A stretch of 64,000 bases of DNA from Pseudidiomarina insulisalsae (GCF_003987065.1 NZ_PIPY01000007.1:1-64000), one strand, 5' to 3'. Numbered from the stretch's first letter, positions 37,130-47,477 are shown. Numbers and translations: made by a program. The notes: a model not told the origin generated them from the sequence alone.

Positions 37130-38245
37130 TTGTTGAGACAGTTTCACCTGGCATTGCGCATGACTGTAGTGGTCTTTTTATGGCTGACCTTCAGTTTTAG
37201 CAGCAATGCCGCAGAACAACAGCCGGTGCGATTTTATGCCTGGGGCGGTTCAGCTGAGGTCAATGCGTATATCGAATGGGCCAGTACCGAGCTTGCCGCA
37301 GAGCATGGTATCGCGCTGGAACATGTGCGCGTGGCTGACATTAGTGAGGCTGTGACCCTGTTACTTGCAGCCCGGCCCGATGAACCTGTGGCCATCGATT
37401 TGTTGTGGATTAATGGTGAAAACTTTGCCGCACTGAAACAAGCCAACCGTCTGCTCGGTGAGTTACCCCGACAAGTACCCAATGCGGTGAACCTACGTGA
37501 GGATCTGAACTGGCAGAATGACTTCGGCACGCCGGTTGATGGTTATGAGTTACCCTGGGGAATTGCTCAGTTGCAGCTGATTGTAAGATCATCCAGACTG
37601 GAGACTGGACAAACCATACTTGCTCCCAGTCAGCTACTGGCGTTGGCACAGCAGACGCCGGGTCGCTTCAGTTATCCGAAACCACCTTCGTTTCATGGCA
37701 CCAGCTGGTTAAAGGCACTGGCGTTTCAATTGCTCGAGCAACCTGAACAACTGTTAGAACCGGCCCCGCAACACGCCGCTGAAGTACTCGCGCCCCTTTG
37801 GCGTTACCTTGACCAGTTGCACCCACTGCTCTGGCGTGGCGGCGAGGAGTTTCCGGTGACTGCAGCGCGGCAGCGTCAGCTTTATAATCAGGGCGTCGTC
37901 GATAACAGTGTCACCTTTAACCCCAATGAGGTTGCTGCCTTACAACAACAGTTAAAGCTGGCTCCTGATGCCGTGAGCGTCAGCCTGGGATCGCGCGCCT
38001 TGACGAACTTTCATTATTTGGCCGTGCCAGTTGCGAGTCAACGTCAGCAGGCGGCTTTACAGGTGATTCAGTTTTTCCTGAGTGCGGCGGCACAGCAACG
38101 TAAAGCGGATCCGTCAGGGTGGGGTGATCCGAGCGTGGTGCGAATTGATGAATCGCAGGCGCGCCTTTTCCCCAGCCATCCTGAGCCACATGTGTCCTGG
38201 AATCACGCGCTTGAACAGGGCTGGTTAGCAAGGTATCAACGATGA
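37130..38245 (+). CDS. ynjB: YnjB-like ABC transporter substrate-binding protein
   Basis: An exported binding protein of about 371 residues with a signal peptide (about 1-27, ending SNAA). It resembles E. coli YnjB (RFYAWGGSAEVNAYIEWAS, DLLWINGENFAALK, YELPWGIAQ, SFHGTSWLKALA). The substrate is not known; the family is grouped with ABC importers for small organic compounds. A perfect ribosome binding site AAGGAGG lies at 37120-37126 followed by two TTG codons (37130, 37133); the second is better spaced. It overlaps ynjC by 4 nt. Confidence 0.85.
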   Translation: MLRQFHLALRMTVVVFLWLTFSFSSNAAEQQPVRFYAWGGSAEVNAYIEWASTELAAEHGIALEHVRVADISEAVTLLLAARPDEPVAIDLLWINGENFAALKQANRLLGELPRQVPNAVNLREDLNWQNDFGTPVDGYELPWGIAQLQLIVRSSRLETGQTILAPSQLLALAQQTPGRFSYPKPPSFHGTSWLKALAFQLLEQPEQLLEPAPQHAAEVLAPLWRYLDQLHPLLWRGGEEFPVTAARQRQLYNQGVVDNSVTFNPNEVAALQQQLKLAPDAVSVSLGSRALTNFHYLAVPVASQRQQAALQVIQFFLSAAAQQRKADPSGWGDPSVVRIDESQARLFPSHPEPHVSWNHALEQGWLARYQR

Positions 38246-39879
38246 GAAAAAAGCTCGCCTGGACCATGGCCATCAGCCTTATTCTGGTATTTCTGGCATT
38301 GCCGTGGCTGCTCGCGCTACAGGGGTTAAGCTGGAACCTGCCAGGGCTGACGGCTGAACTTTGGCGCTATCCCGGAATTGGCACGGCCATCACCACCAGC
38401 TTGCTGTGTGGCGTCAGCGCGACGTTACTCAGTACCTGTCTGGCGAGTCTGTTTATCAGTAAGAGTGAGGGCAGTCGTCAACTAAAAGGAAGTGGGCTAA
38501 GCCTGACATTTGCCGCGCCACACCTGGCGTTTGCGATCGCATTTTTATGGTTGCTTACCCCTTACGGCTGGATCGATCGCCTGATTCCCTGGCTGACGCT
38601 GGGCTTTGAGCAACAGTCACTGACGACGCTAATCACGATTCTGGTGATTAAAGAAACGCCTTTTCTAGTGGTACTCGGTCGTCAGCAACTGGCGCAGTTA
38701 CCGCATCAGCAGTGGTTATTGCAGGCGCAGATATTGGGTGCTTCCAGAACGCGTGGCTGGTGGCTGGTGGTCTTTCCCGCATGGCTGCGCCAGATGCGGT
38801 TACTGATCATTGCCGTGGCAATTTACAGCGTGGCGGTGGTGGATATTGCCTTGGTGGCTGGTCCGCTGAATCCACCCTTGCTGGGTCCGTTACTGATGAG
38901 CTGGCAGCAGCAGTTTGGCGTGGCTGAACAGAACCTTGCGGCGCAGGGACTTTGGCTGGTGCTGGCAGCGGGGGTCTTTATGGTGGCGTGGGTGAAGCTC
39001 CAGGAGTGGTCGGTGAAGCGCCTGTGTCGGGGTCTTTTGCGCCGCGCCGGAGGAAATCATCGCTGGTTACCTGAGGGCGCGATCAGTGTGTCGCTGCAGT
39101 TACTGAAGTGGGTCTTGTTGGCGGTAACTCTATTGAGTGGGTTGGCGTTGCTGGCCATGAGTCTGGGGCAGGGCTGGTTTTATCCGCGGTTAACACCGCT
39201 TGAGTGGCAGTTCGCCGAAGCCTGGCAGCTGGCACTTGGTAGTTTGCCGGTGGTGGTCATGACGCTGGCACTAGCGCTTGCGACAGCCGTCATGGTGACC
39301 GTGATACTGGTGACCTTGCGGGAATGGCAACGACTGCGTGGTCATGAGTTTGCCGATATCTGGTTCATAGCTGCGTTGCTGATCCCGCAACTAGGTTTGG
39401 TCATTGCCTGGTTACAGGCAGAAAGTTTACCCGTGGTAAGTATGCATGCGGAGCATGCCTGGTTACTGACCTGGTACGCACATTGCTGGTTTGCCTTTGC
39501 CTACAGCTATCTGAGCTATGCCCCGGCAGAACGGGCCTGCAGCCAAATGCACCTGAATCTTGGTCGTAGTCTTGGCTATGGCTATTGGAAAAGCTGGTGG
39601 TACTTTAAACGCCCTGCATTACGCGACGCGCTCAAACATTGCCTGTTGGTCAGTTTTTTAGTCAGCCTTGCGCAGTATGTGCCAACGGTGCTGCTAGGCA
39701 GTGGCTACATTCAGACGCTGACGACTGAGCTGGTCGCGCTCAGCAGCGGCGCAGAGTTGCGGTTACCCGCTATCATTGCCAGTGTACTTTGGGTCCTGGC
39801 AGCACTGGCGATTTTAATGACTGCCCGCGGTGCACCGGCATCTGCGCCAATTCGGAAATTAACCGGGAGAGAAGAATGA
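38242..39879 (+). CDS. ynjC: YnjC-like ABC transporter permease
   Basis: A 545-residue inner-membrane protein made of two fused permease modules, each with about six TM helices; EAA-like loops are visible near LLQAQILGASRTRGWWLVVF and LGRSLGYGYWKSWWYFKRPA. It forms the channel for the ynjB/ynjD system. It starts and ends with ATGA-type overlaps with its neighbours. Confidence 0.87.
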   Translation: MRKKLAWTMAISLILVFLALPWLLALQGLSWNLPGLTAELWRYPGIGTAITTSLLCGVSATLLSTCLASLFISKSEGSRQLKGSGLSLTFAAPHLAFAIAFLWLLTPYGWIDRLIPWLTLGFEQQSLTTLITILVIKETPFLVVLGRQQLAQLPHQQWLLQAQILGASRTRGWWLVVFPAWLRQMRLLIIAVAIYSVAVVDIALVAGPLNPPLLGPLLMSWQQQFGVAEQNLAAQGLWLVLAAGVFMVAWVKLQEWSVKRLCRGLLRRAGGNHRWLPEGAISVSLQLLKWVLLAVTLLSGLALLAMSLGQGWFYPRLTPLEWQFAEAWQLALGSLPVVVMTLALALATAVMVTVILVTLREWQRLRGHEFADIWFIAALLIPQLGLVIAWLQAESLPVVSMHAEHAWLLTWYAHCWFAFAYSYLSYAPAERACSQMHLNLGRSLGYGYWKSWWYFKRPALRDALKHCLLVSFLVSLAQYVPTVLLGSGYIQTLTTELVALSSGAELRLPAIIASVLWVLAALAILMTARGAPASAPIRKLTGREE

Positions 39880-40556
39880 ACAAGCACCGCGCAGCAGACA
39901 GCAGCGTAGAACTTAGCCGCTGCCAGTTGTTATGGCGCGACGGCAAGCAAGTGGAACTACCGCCATGTCAGCTTGCACCGGGTGAAACACTTGGGGTAAT
40001 GGGGCCGAGCGGTTGTGGAAAGTCGACCTGGCTGCGTTGGCTGCTGGGCGTTCAGCAAGACTACGTGGACGTGGCCGGCGCCATATATTTTGGCTCGCGC
40101 AGGGTTGATCATCTCCCCATTGAGGAACGCAGCACCGGCATGGTCATGCAGGACCAGTCATTATTTCCTCACTATAGCGTGGCGGACAATCTTGCCTTCG
40201 CTCTGCGCGCGCAGCGATTAGGCCGTCAGCAGCGTCAGCAGGTGATCGCCGGGCAACTGGATGCGCTGGGACTTGCGGGCTACCAGCAGCGTCTGCCACA
40301 ACAACTCAGTGGCGGCGAAAAAGCACGCATTAGCCTGTTGCGCGCAGTACTCGCGCGCCCACAGCTGATCTTGCTGGACGAGCCATTCAATGGTCTTGAT
40401 GCTGCGCGGCGCCGGCAAGTTTGTGAATGGACCTACGCATTTTTACGTGAGCAGCGCATCGCCGCTATCATTGTCAGCCATGATGCGGCTGATCTGAGTG
40501 GCGCGCAGCAGCGTTTACAATGGCCTGAAAGCGGCAACCGAAAGGACGAAGAATAA
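39876..40556 (+). CDS. ynjD: YnjD-like ABC transporter ATP-binding protein
   Basis: A 226-residue ATPase. Walker A is GPSGCGKST, Q-loop VMQDQSLFPHYSV, signature LSGGEKARISLLRA, Walker B LILLDEPFNGLD and switch His SHDAAD. The ATG at 39876 overlaps the ynjC stop (ATGA). It powers the YnjBC transporter. Confidence 0.9.
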   Translation: MNKHRAADSSVELSRCQLLWRDGKQVELPPCQLAPGETLGVMGPSGCGKSTWLRWLLGVQQDYVDVAGAIYFGSRRVDHLPIEERSTGMVMQDQSLFPHYSVADNLAFALRAQRLGRQQRQQVIAGQLDALGLAGYQQRLPQQLSGGEKARISLLRAVLARPQLILLDEPFNGLDAARRRQVCEWTYAFLREQRIAAIIVSHDAADLSGAQQRLQWPESGNRKDEE

Positions 40557-41198
40557 ATGATAGATGCTATTTTGTATCCTAAGCTCAAGCCGGTATTAGA
40601 GCGGGCAGCGCGACCCTTTCTGAAAGCCGGAATGAATGCCGATCAGATGACCGTGGTTGGTTTTTTGATTGGACTTGGCGTGGTCCCGGCGCTCGCGTAT
40701 CAACATTACTCGCTGGCATTGCTCTGTATTGTCTTAAACCGCCTCAGTGACGGCCTTGATGGCGCGATGGCGCGGCAAACGCAACGTACCGACGCAGGTG
40801 GCTATCTTGATAGCGTTTGCGACTTTATTTTTTATATGGCGGTGCCTTTTGGTTTTGTACTTGCCGACCCGGTCAACTTCGGCCCTGTTGCCGCGCTACT
40901 GATGTTCAGCTTTATGGGCACCGGTGCAACGTTTCTGGCGTTTGCCATTCTTGCCGGCAAGCACGGTATTGAAAACCCGCGCTATCCGAATAAATCACTG
41001 CACTATATGGGTGGGCTTACCGAAGGCTTCGAAACAATTCTGGCCTTTGTCATTTTCTGTGTCTGGCCGCAAGCCTTCGTGGTAACCGCCAGTATTTTTG
41101 CAGCATTGTGCTGGTTTACTGCGCTGACCCGTCTTTCTCTTGGTTATCGGACCCTGCGTCAGCTTGATCGGGTTGCCGGAAAGGAATTGCCAGAATAA
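40557..41198 (+). CDS. ynjF: YnjF-like CDP-alcohol phosphatidyltransferase
   Basis: A 213-residue integral membrane enzyme with about six TM helices and the CDP-alcohol phosphotransferase signature DGLDGAMARQTQRTDAGGYL followed by DSVCD (pattern DG-x2-DG-x2-AR-x8-G-x3-D-x3-D). It should transfer a phosphatidyl group from a CDP-activated lipid to an alcohol acceptor; the acceptor is unknown. The start follows the ynjD stop with no gap, so it is in the ABC transporter operon as in E. coli, here without ynjE. The last 83 bp overlap the 3' end of the sterol desaturase gene on the other strand. Confidence 0.85.
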   Translation: MIDAILYPKLKPVLERAARPFLKAGMNADQMTVVGFLIGLGVVPALAYQHYSLALLCIVLNRLSDGLDGAMARQTQRTDAGGYLDSVCDFIFYMAVPFGFVLADPVNFGPVAALLMFSFMGTGATFLAFAILAGKHGIENPRYPNKSLHYMGGLTEGFETILAFVIFCVWPQAFVVTASIFAALCWFTALTRLSLGYRTLRQLDRVAGKELPE

Positions 41199-41958
41199 AG
41201 CGCAAATGGGTGCTGTCACTGTTTGCCGGGTATTCTTTCAGGCCTATATCAATACCATCGGAGCCTTTTTTGGGCGTGGCAGTATAAGAGCGGAAAATAC
41301 GGTCCCAAATCGAAAAGTTAAAGCTGTAATTACTGTTGGTTTCGCGCGGGATCTGACTATGATGAATGCGATGCATCTCCTGCGTCACAATCAGCGCCCG
41401 CACCGGACCTTCAAGCCTACGGGGCAGGGCAACATTGCCATGATTAAATAAAGAGGTTGCGTTCAGTGCTATCTCAAAGATCAACACCACCGTAGCGCCA
41501 ATACCAAACACCGCCACCACCGCGATCTTCAGTAGCATACTCAGCAAGATCTCCAGCGGATGAAAACGCAAGCCGGTGGTGGTATCAAAGTCGGTGTCGG
41601 CGTGATGCACGCGATGAATACGCCACAGTAATGGCACTTGATGGAGAATCCGGTGTTGCCAGTAAATAGCGCAGTCCAGCAGCAAAAAACCAATCACGGC
41701 ATGCAGCCAAAAGGGCCAGCTAACTTGCTGTAACAGTCCGAATTGCTGGTGCTCTGCCCATACCGCTGCGCCTATGGCGCCCGCTGGGATCAGCACGCGT
41801 AGTGCCAGCGTATTGATGGCAACAATACCAAGATTGGCCGGCCAGCGCCGGCGCGCGGGAAGTTTTGCCTGGCGCTTGGGGCGCAATCGCTCCCACAGCA
41901 TCATCAGCGCCAGGACGCCCAAAAAGCAACCCAGACGCCAATAGAGTTCGGTCTGCAT
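41116..41958 (-). CDS. Sterol desaturase/fatty acid hydroxylase family protein
   Basis: A 280-residue membrane protein with the three histidine clusters of the diiron hydroxylase family: HRILH, HRVHH (with FHPLE following) and HRIHHS. The TM helices lie around residues 5-20, 38-65 and 75-100, with a further hydrophobic region near 140-165. It should hydroxylate or desaturate a lipid. The substrate is unknown. The last 28 residues are encoded antisense to the end of the ynjF-like gene, so this tail may be a recent extension. Confidence 0.85.
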   Translation of the reverse strand: MQTELYWRLGCFLGVLALMMLWERLRPKRQAKLPARRRWPANLGIVAINTLALRVLIPAGAIGAAVWAEHQQFGLLQQVSWPFWLHAVIGFLLLDCAIYWQHRILHQVPLLWRIHRVHHADTDFDTTTGLRFHPLEILLSMLLKIAVVAVFGIGATVVLIFEIALNATSLFNHGNVALPRRLEGPVRALIVTQEMHRIHHSQIPRETNSNYSFNFSIWDRIFRSYTATPKKGSDGIDIGLKEYPANSDSTHLRFILAIPFRQPDQADAGSDNQEKDGSAQ

Positions 41959-41985
41959 GTGGGTTGCTCCTAGCTGGCCTCAGGG

Positions 41986-42357
41986 CTACTGACTTTTCTT
42001 TTCGCTGTTGGCATAAGGCGGCCAGCCCAGCACTTGTCCGGCTAATACGTGCAGGTGGATGTGATAAACAGATTGGCCGCCATTTTCATTACAATTCATG
42101 ACCGTGCGGTAGCCGTCTTTAGCAAAACCGTGCTGGACGGCTATTTTGCGGGCGGCAACGAACAAATGACCGACCAACTCGCGATCGTCTTCGTCGATAT
42201 CGTTGATCGTCGCAATACGTTTTTTCGGGATGATAAGTAAATGCACGGGCGCTTGCGGATTAATGTCTTTAAAGGCCAGTACTTTATCGTCCTCATAAAC
42301 AATATCGGCGTCGATCTCACGCTCAATAATCTTATCGAAAATCGTTTTACTGGTCAT
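41986..42357 (-). CDS. hinT: HIT family purine nucleoside phosphoramidase
   Basis: A 123-residue HIT protein with the triad motif HIHLHVL, and APVHLLIIPKKRI and MNCNENGGQSVYH around it. HinT enzymes split adenosine phosphoramidates. GAGGT lies 5 bases before the ATG. Confidence 0.93.
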   Translation of the reverse strand: MTSKTIFDKIIEREIDADIVYEDDKVLAFKDINPQAPVHLLIIPKKRIATINDIDEDDRELVGHLFVAARKIAVQHGFAKDGYRTVMNCNENGGQSVYHIHLHVLAGQVLGWPPYANSEKKSQ

Positions 42358-42406
42358 AGCTTACCTCGTTCTTACTGAATGTGGCTGGCAGTTATACTAA
42401 AACAAC

Positions 42407-43597
42407 TCAACCTCTTAGTACCAGACCCTTAAGGTACAGAGATTCCGGGAAATTGGTTCTTACCGGATGATCGGGCCCCTGGAATAAACGCTCGATAATA
42501 TGCATCGGACGTTTGGCATCAAGCGCTGCATCGGCAACCACTTTCTGGAACAACTCGCCACTGAGCAGCCCCGAGCATGAGAACGTCAGTAAGGTCCCGC
42601 CCGGGTTCAATAATTTGCATGCCATCCGGTTGATATCTTTGTAGCCGCGACAAGCGCTGATCAGGTTCGCTTTGCTGTCGACAAATTTGGGCGGGTCGAG
42701 CACGATGGTGTCAAAGCGCTCGCCGCTGTGATGAAAATCACGCAGCGCCTGAAACACGTCTTGCTGCAGGTTTTTTAACGTTGCCGCAGGCAGGTCATTG
42801 CGTTCGTGATTGGCGGTTGCCTGGGCCAGAGCCGGTGCTGAGACGTCCAGGTTGACCACTTCCGAGGCGCCCGCATGGGCGGCAAAAAGTCCGAAGCCAC
42901 CGGTATAACTAAACGCGTTCAGTACGCGGCGCCCGTTGCTGTAGCGAGTGATGGCAAGGCGGCTGTCACGTTGATCAAGGTAATAACCGGTTTTATGGCC
43001 ATTGACGATATCAATGCCCAGTTGCAGGCCGTTTTCCTCAATCCACAGCGTGGCCGGTGGGGTGGCGTTGTCATAACTGAAAAGCACCCCCGTCGTCGGC
43101 GGCAGGCCTTCTTTCTGACGTACGTCAACATCGGATCGCTCGTAAATATTGCAGTCGGGGAAGTGCTCCCTTAAGGCGGCCACAATTGCCTCGCGCCAGG
43201 CTTCAGCGCCGGTACTCAGCAACTGGCATACCAGCCACTGGCCATATTTATCAATCGTAACGCCGGGCAATTCATCGGCTTCAGCGGCAACCAGACGCCA
43301 GGCGTCGGTGTTTAACGCAAGTCCATCACGTAATGCCTTGGCTGCAGCGATGCGACGACTAAAAAAGCCCGGGTCGATGGTTTCGCTTTGCTGAAAACTC
43401 CAGACCCTGGCCCGAATTTGTGATTGTGGCGACCAGGCAGCGTAGCCCAGCCAGTCACCTTCAGCGCTATGCAGGCTGACGGTATCGCCGGCGCCGGGGT
43501 TACCTTTGACGCGGGCAATGGCGCCGCTGAATACCCACGGGTGCAGGCGGCGCAAAGATTTGCATTTTTCGGGCTTAAGATGAACCGTTGGCAGCAT
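42407..43597 (-). CDS. rlmI: 23S rRNA (cytosine1962-C5)-methyltransferase
   Basis: A 396-residue RlmI with an N-terminal PUA domain (LKPEKCKSLRRLHPWVFSGA), the EEI-like middle part and a Rossmann methyltransferase (VLNAFSYTGGFGLFAA, DTIVLDPPKF, LLTFSCSG with the catalytic Cys). It methylates C1962 of 23S rRNA. Its start is 3 bp after the metG stop, so they share a transcript. Confidence 0.93.
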   Translation of the reverse strand: MLPTVHLKPEKCKSLRRLHPWVFSGAIARVKGNPGAGDTVSLHSAEGDWLGYAAWSPQSQIRARVWSFQQSETIDPGFFSRRIAAAKALRDGLALNTDAWRLVAAEADELPGVTIDKYGQWLVCQLLSTGAEAWREAIVAALREHFPDCNIYERSDVDVRQKEGLPPTTGVLFSYDNATPPATLWIEENGLQLGIDIVNGHKTGYYLDQRDSRLAITRYSNGRRVLNAFSYTGGFGLFAAHAGASEVVNLDVSAPALAQATANHERNDLPAATLKNLQQDVFQALRDFHHSGERFDTIVLDPPKFVDSKANLISACRGYKDINRMACKLLNPGGTLLTFSCSGLLSGELFQKVVADAALDAKRPMHIIERLFQGPDHPVRTNFPESLYLKGLVLRG

Positions 43598-43600
43598 CTA

Positions 43601-45628
43601 TTATTTCACTCGCATGCCAGGTTTCGCGCCTTCATGGGGATTCAGAATGAAGAGCTCCTCACCACCCGGGCCGGCCGCCAGGACCATGCCTTCAGACATA
43701 CCAAAGCGCATTTTGCGTGGCGCAAGATTCGCGACCATCACCGTGTGTTGCCCAACCAGCGTCGCCGGATCATAGGCTGACTTAATACCGGCAAATACCT
43801 GGCGCGTTTCGCCGCCAAGGTCGAGGGTCAGCTTCAGCAGCTTATCAGCACCCTCAACATGTTCAGCGTTGGCGATGCGAGCCACCCGCAGGTCAATCTT
43901 GGCAAAATCGTCAAAACTAATTTCTGCTGCGATCGGGTCTTTGCTCAGCTCACCATTGTCACTGGCCGCGCTGGCGGTATTCGCTGCTTTCGAGGCATCA
44001 ATCATGTTGTTTACGTTATCCATATCAATACGTTGTAAGAGGGCTTTAAAAGGTTCGATAGCGTGACCTTTCAGTAACTGGCGATGACTGTCCCAACTGA
44101 AGTCTTCATTCAGGAACTGCTGGACGCGCTGGGCCAGATCGGGAACCACCGGCGTCAGGTAAATCATCAATAAGCGGAACAGGTTGATACCAATCGAGCA
44201 GATTTCATGCACCCGTTCGGCTTTTGCAGGATCTTTAATCAGCTGCCATGGCTCTTCTTCCGCTATGTAGAAGTTGGCCTTATCAGCGAGCGCCATAATG
44301 TCGCGCATGGCGCGTGAGAATTCACGCTTTTCATAAGCTTCGGCAATAGTGTTGGCCGCTGCCTGGAACTCATCAAGCAGATCGGTTTCCTGCAGTTCAG
44401 ACTTCAGCTTACCGTCAAACTTTTTCTGGATAAAACCGGCGCAACGACTGGCAATATTCACCACTTTACCAACCAGGTCGCTGTTTACCCGTTGTGCGAA
44501 ATCACTGAGGTTGAGATCAAGATCATCAATCCGCGCAGTCAGTTTGGCAGCAAAGTAGTAACGCAGGTAGTCCGGATCAAGATGGTCTAAATAGGTACGC
44601 GCCATAATGAAGGTACCTTTTGACTTCGACATCTTGGTGCCGTTGACCGTAATAAAGCCGTGCGCCCAGACGTTGGTGGGCTGACGGAAGTCGGCACCTT
44701 TGAGCATGGCCGGCCAGAACAGACTATGGAAATAGATAATATCTTTACCGATGAAGTGGTAGACCTCGGCGTCACTGCCAGGCTGCCAGTAACTGTCAAA
44801 GTCGGCATTCCCCGTTACGGTGCAGTAGTTTTTAAAACTACTCATGTAACCGATGGGAGCGTCGAGCCAGACATAAAAATACTTGCCCGGCGCGTCTGGA
44901 ATCTCAAAGCCAAAGTAGGGCGCATCACGACTGATATCCCAGCGTTGCAGCCCGGCATCAAACCACTCGTTAAGCTTGTTCGCCATTTCTTCCTGCAACG
45001 AACCCGAACGGGTCCACGCTTTTAACATGTCTTCAAAGGCTGGCAGGTCGAAGAAATAGTGCTCTGACTCGCGCAATTCAGGTGTCGACCCGGAAACGGC
45101 AGAAGTTGGATTCTTCAGTTCGGTAGGCGCATAAGTTGCACCACAGACATCACAGTTATCGCCATATTGATCCGCGGCGCCACACTTCGGACAGTCACCT
45201 TTCACAAAGCGATCAGGCAAAAACATCTCTTTGTCAGGATCATAGAGCTGCGAAATCGTCTTGGTCTTAATATGCCCCGCATCGCGCAGACGGGTGTAAA
45301 TCAACTCGGCAAGCTCGCGGTTTTCCGGGCTGTGAGTGGAGTAATAATGATCAAAAGCAACATGGAAGTCGGCAAAGTCGGCTTGATGCGCCTGATTCAT
45401 TTCCGCAATCATCTGTTCCGGCTCAACACCTAACTGCTGAGCTTTGAGCATGATAGGGGTGCCATGGGCATCGTCGGCGCACATGTAATGACATTCATGG
45501 CCACGCATCTTTTGAAAGCGCACCCAAATATCAGCCTGAATATAGCCGAGCATATGGCCAATATGAATCGGGCCATTGGCGTACGGCAGCGCATTCGTTA
45601 CCAGAATCTTACGCGTTGCTGTTGTCAT
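43601..45628 (-). CDS. metG: Methionyl-tRNA synthetase
   Basis: A 675-residue class I synthetase. It has the HIGH motif ([13 protein letters not shown]), the KMSKS motif, a zinc knuckle ([18 protein letters not shown]) and a C-terminal tRNA-binding OB domain ([20 protein letters not shown]) that also gives dimerisation. I chose the ATG at 45628 ([16 protein letters not shown]); the frame is open 29 codons upstream without family likeness. It is divergent from mrp, as in many gammaproteobacteria. Confidence 0.97.
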   Translation of the reverse strand: MTTATRKILVTNALPYANGPIHIGHMLGYIQADIWVRFQKMRGHECHYMCADDAHGTPIMLKAQQLGVEPEQMIAEMNQAHQADFADFHVAFDHYYSTHSPENRELAELIYTRLRDAGHIKTKTISQLYDPDKEMFLPDRFVKGDCPKCGAADQYGDNCDVCGATYAPTELKNPTSAVSGSTPELRESEHYFFDLPAFEDMLKAWTRSGSLQEEMANKLNEWFDAGLQRWDISRDAPYFGFEIPDAPGKYFYVWLDAPIGYMSSFKNYCTVTGNADFDSYWQPGSDAEVYHFIGKDIIYFHSLFWPAMLKGADFRQPTNVWAHGFITVNGTKMSKSKGTFIMARTYLDHLDPDYLRYYFAAKLTARIDDLDLNLSDFAQRVNSDLVGKVVNIASRCAGFIQKKFDGKLKSELQETDLLDEFQAAANTIAEAYEKREFSRAMRDIMALADKANFYIAEEEPWQLIKDPAKAERVHEICSIGINLFRLLMIYLTPVVPDLAQRVQQFLNEDFSWDSHRQLLKGHAIEPFKALLQRIDMDNVNNMIDASKAANTASAASDNGELSKDPIAAEISFDDFAKIDLRVARIANAEHVEGADKLLKLTLDLGGETRQVFAGIKSAYDPATLVGQHTVMVANLAPRKMRFGMSEGMVLAAGPGGEELFILNPHEGAKPGMRVK

Positions 45629-45746
45629 GTATTTCGTCCATCTACCTTCAAGTTTCACAAAGCTCGAAGTGTACCTCAAAGAGCACTGGCAATCCACCTG
45701 GACTCGCCGTATCATGCGGGCTTAAACCTTTATCAGGGAGTTGTCC

Positions 45747-46829
45747 ATGATTGGTAAATGGTGGCCGAGAAAGACCTCGGAAAAATCGACCGCACCCGCC
45801 GGGTCGTCGGCATTGCCGGCGCAGCTGGCCTCAGCTGTAGCGCAGTTTCGTCTGCCGGGCTGGTCAACCGCAGTACCGCAACACTGGTGGCAGCTGGAGG
45901 GCCAACAGTTACAACTGAAGCTGCCTTTCGCGGCAACTGATGCGGTGCTAGCCCCCTTGCGGGACATGCCGCAACTGAATGATTATCAGATCAGTTTGCG
46001 GTGCACTATTGAAAAATTACCCAATTCGCAGCCCGATTTACCTTTGGTATATGGCAATGTCATCGTGGTTTCCTCAGGAAAAGGCGGTGTCGGCAAGTCT
46101 TCAGTGGCAGTACAGCTGGCCCTGGGACTGGCTGAGAGTGGCGCAAAAGTAGGTTTGCTTGACGCCGATGTCTATGGCCCGTCATTACCGACCATGCTCG
46201 GTGGCAGCGCTGAAAAGCAGGGCATTAACGCACAAAATAAAATGGAACCCCATTTGCGTCACGGCGTTTATGTCAGTTCGCTCGGCTATCTGGCTGATGC
46301 CAAAGATGCTGCCATCTGGCGTGGGCCCATGGCCAGTGCTGCGTTACAACAACTGTTTAAAGATACACAATGGCCGCGGCTGGATTATCTGATTATTGAT
46401 ATGCCGCCCGGCACCGGCGATATTCAACTGACCATTGCCCAGAAAATTCCGGTGACCGGCGCGGTGGTGGTGACCACGCCACAAAATGTGGCATTAGCGG
46501 ACGCCGAAAAGGGTATTGCGATGTTCCGTAAAGTGGGCATTCCCATTACCGGCCTGATTGAAAATATGAGTTACTTTAAATGTTCGGCATGCGGTCACCT
46601 TGATCCGGTATTTGGCAGTGAAGGGGGCGTGCGCGTCGCCAGCGAGCATGAAGTTCCACTGCTGGCACAGTTGCCGCTGGCAAGTAAAATTCGGCAAGCA
46701 CTCGATGAAGGCGAACCGTTACTGGTAAGTGCGCCGCAACATGAACTTAATCAACCCGTCCGGGACATGGCCGTAGCGGTGGCCGGGCAGCTCTACCAAC
46801 AAGCGAACAAACACCAGCGTGCTGGTTAA
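45747..46829 (+). CDS. apbC: Fe-S cluster carrier ATPase Mrp/ApbC
   Basis: A 360-residue P-loop protein: an N-terminal MIP18-like region, a deviant Walker A (VVSSGKGGVGKSS), DADVYGPS, PPGTGD, and the cluster-binding CxxC in YFKCSACGH. It carries or loads iron-sulfur clusters. The ATG at 45747 is preferred over the TTG at 45741 because GGGAG is well spaced before it. It is followed 18 bp later by dcd. Confidence 0.93.
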   Translation: MIGKWWPRKTSEKSTAPAGSSALPAQLASAVAQFRLPGWSTAVPQHWWQLEGQQLQLKLPFAATDAVLAPLRDMPQLNDYQISLRCTIEKLPNSQPDLPLVYGNVIVVSSGKGGVGKSSVAVQLALGLAESGAKVGLLDADVYGPSLPTMLGGSAEKQGINAQNKMEPHLRHGVYVSSLGYLADAKDAAIWRGPMASAALQQLFKDTQWPRLDYLIIDMPPGTGDIQLTIAQKIPVTGAVVVTTPQNVALADAEKGIAMFRKVGIPITGLIENMSYFKCSACGHLDPVFGSEGGVRVASEHEVPLLAQLPLASKIRQALDEGEPLLVSAPQHELNQPVRDMAVAVAGQLYQQANKHQRAG

Positions 46830-46847
46830 AATTAGTGGAGTGCGCGC

Positions 46848-47438
46848 ATGCGTTTAACTGATGAACAGATAGAACAATACCTTGACCGTGGTTTGATTGG
46901 TATTGAGCCGCGACCGTTGAGTGCCGACATTAGTGGCGTCACGGTGGATATTCACCTGGGCAATGAATTTCGCGTGTTACAGGATCACGCCGCACCCTTT
47001 ATTGATATCAGTGGTCCGCGTGAAGACATTGAGCGCGCGATGAATCAGGTCATGAGCGACGCTATTATTTTAAAGCCGGAACAGGCGTTTTTCATTCATC
47101 CGGGCGAATTTGCCCTGGCGGTCACTCACGAAAGCGTGACCCTGCCTGATAATATGGTGGGCTGGCTCGACGGCCGCTCGTCATTAGCACGGCTGGGACT
47201 GATGGTTCATGTTACCGCCCATCGTATTGATCCAGGTTGGTCGGGGCAGGTGGTGTTAGAATTTTTTAATAGCGGTAAGCTGCCCCTCGCCTTGCGACCG
47301 CAGATGAAAATCGGCGCCTTAAGTTTTGAGCAGCTGGAACAGTCCTGCGCGCGCCCTTACAGCAAACGCAAAGACGCCAAATATAAAGATCAGCGCGGCG
47401 CAGTCGCCTCACGCATCAGCGCCGACACCAACAACTAA
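46848..47438 (+). CDS. dcd: dCTP deaminase
   Basis: A 196-residue homotrimeric enzyme that turns dCTP into dUTP on the way to dTTP. Motifs are [44 protein letters not shown] and the C-terminal lid [14 protein letters not shown]. It probably shares a transcript with mrp and ends at a strong terminator. Confidence 0.96.
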   Translation: MRLTDEQIEQYLDRGLIGIEPRPLSADISGVTVDIHLGNEFRVLQDHAAPFIDISGPREDIERAMNQVMSDAIILKPEQAFFIHPGEFALAVTHESVTLPDNMVGWLDGRSSLARLGLMVHVTAHRIDPGWSGQVVLEFFNSGKLPLALRPQMKIGALSFEQLEQSCARPYSKRKDAKYKDQRGAVASRISADTNN

Positions 47439-47449
47439 TATCCACTAAC

Positions 47450-47477
47450 AAAAAGGCCCGCAACCGCGGGCCTTTTT
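47450..47477. terminator. Bidirectional terminator between dcd and the M14 peptidase gene
   Basis: GGCCCGC (47455-47461) pairs with GCGGGCC (47466-47472), flanked by AAAAA on the left and TTTTT on the right, so it can end transcripts from both sides. Confidence 0.9.
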
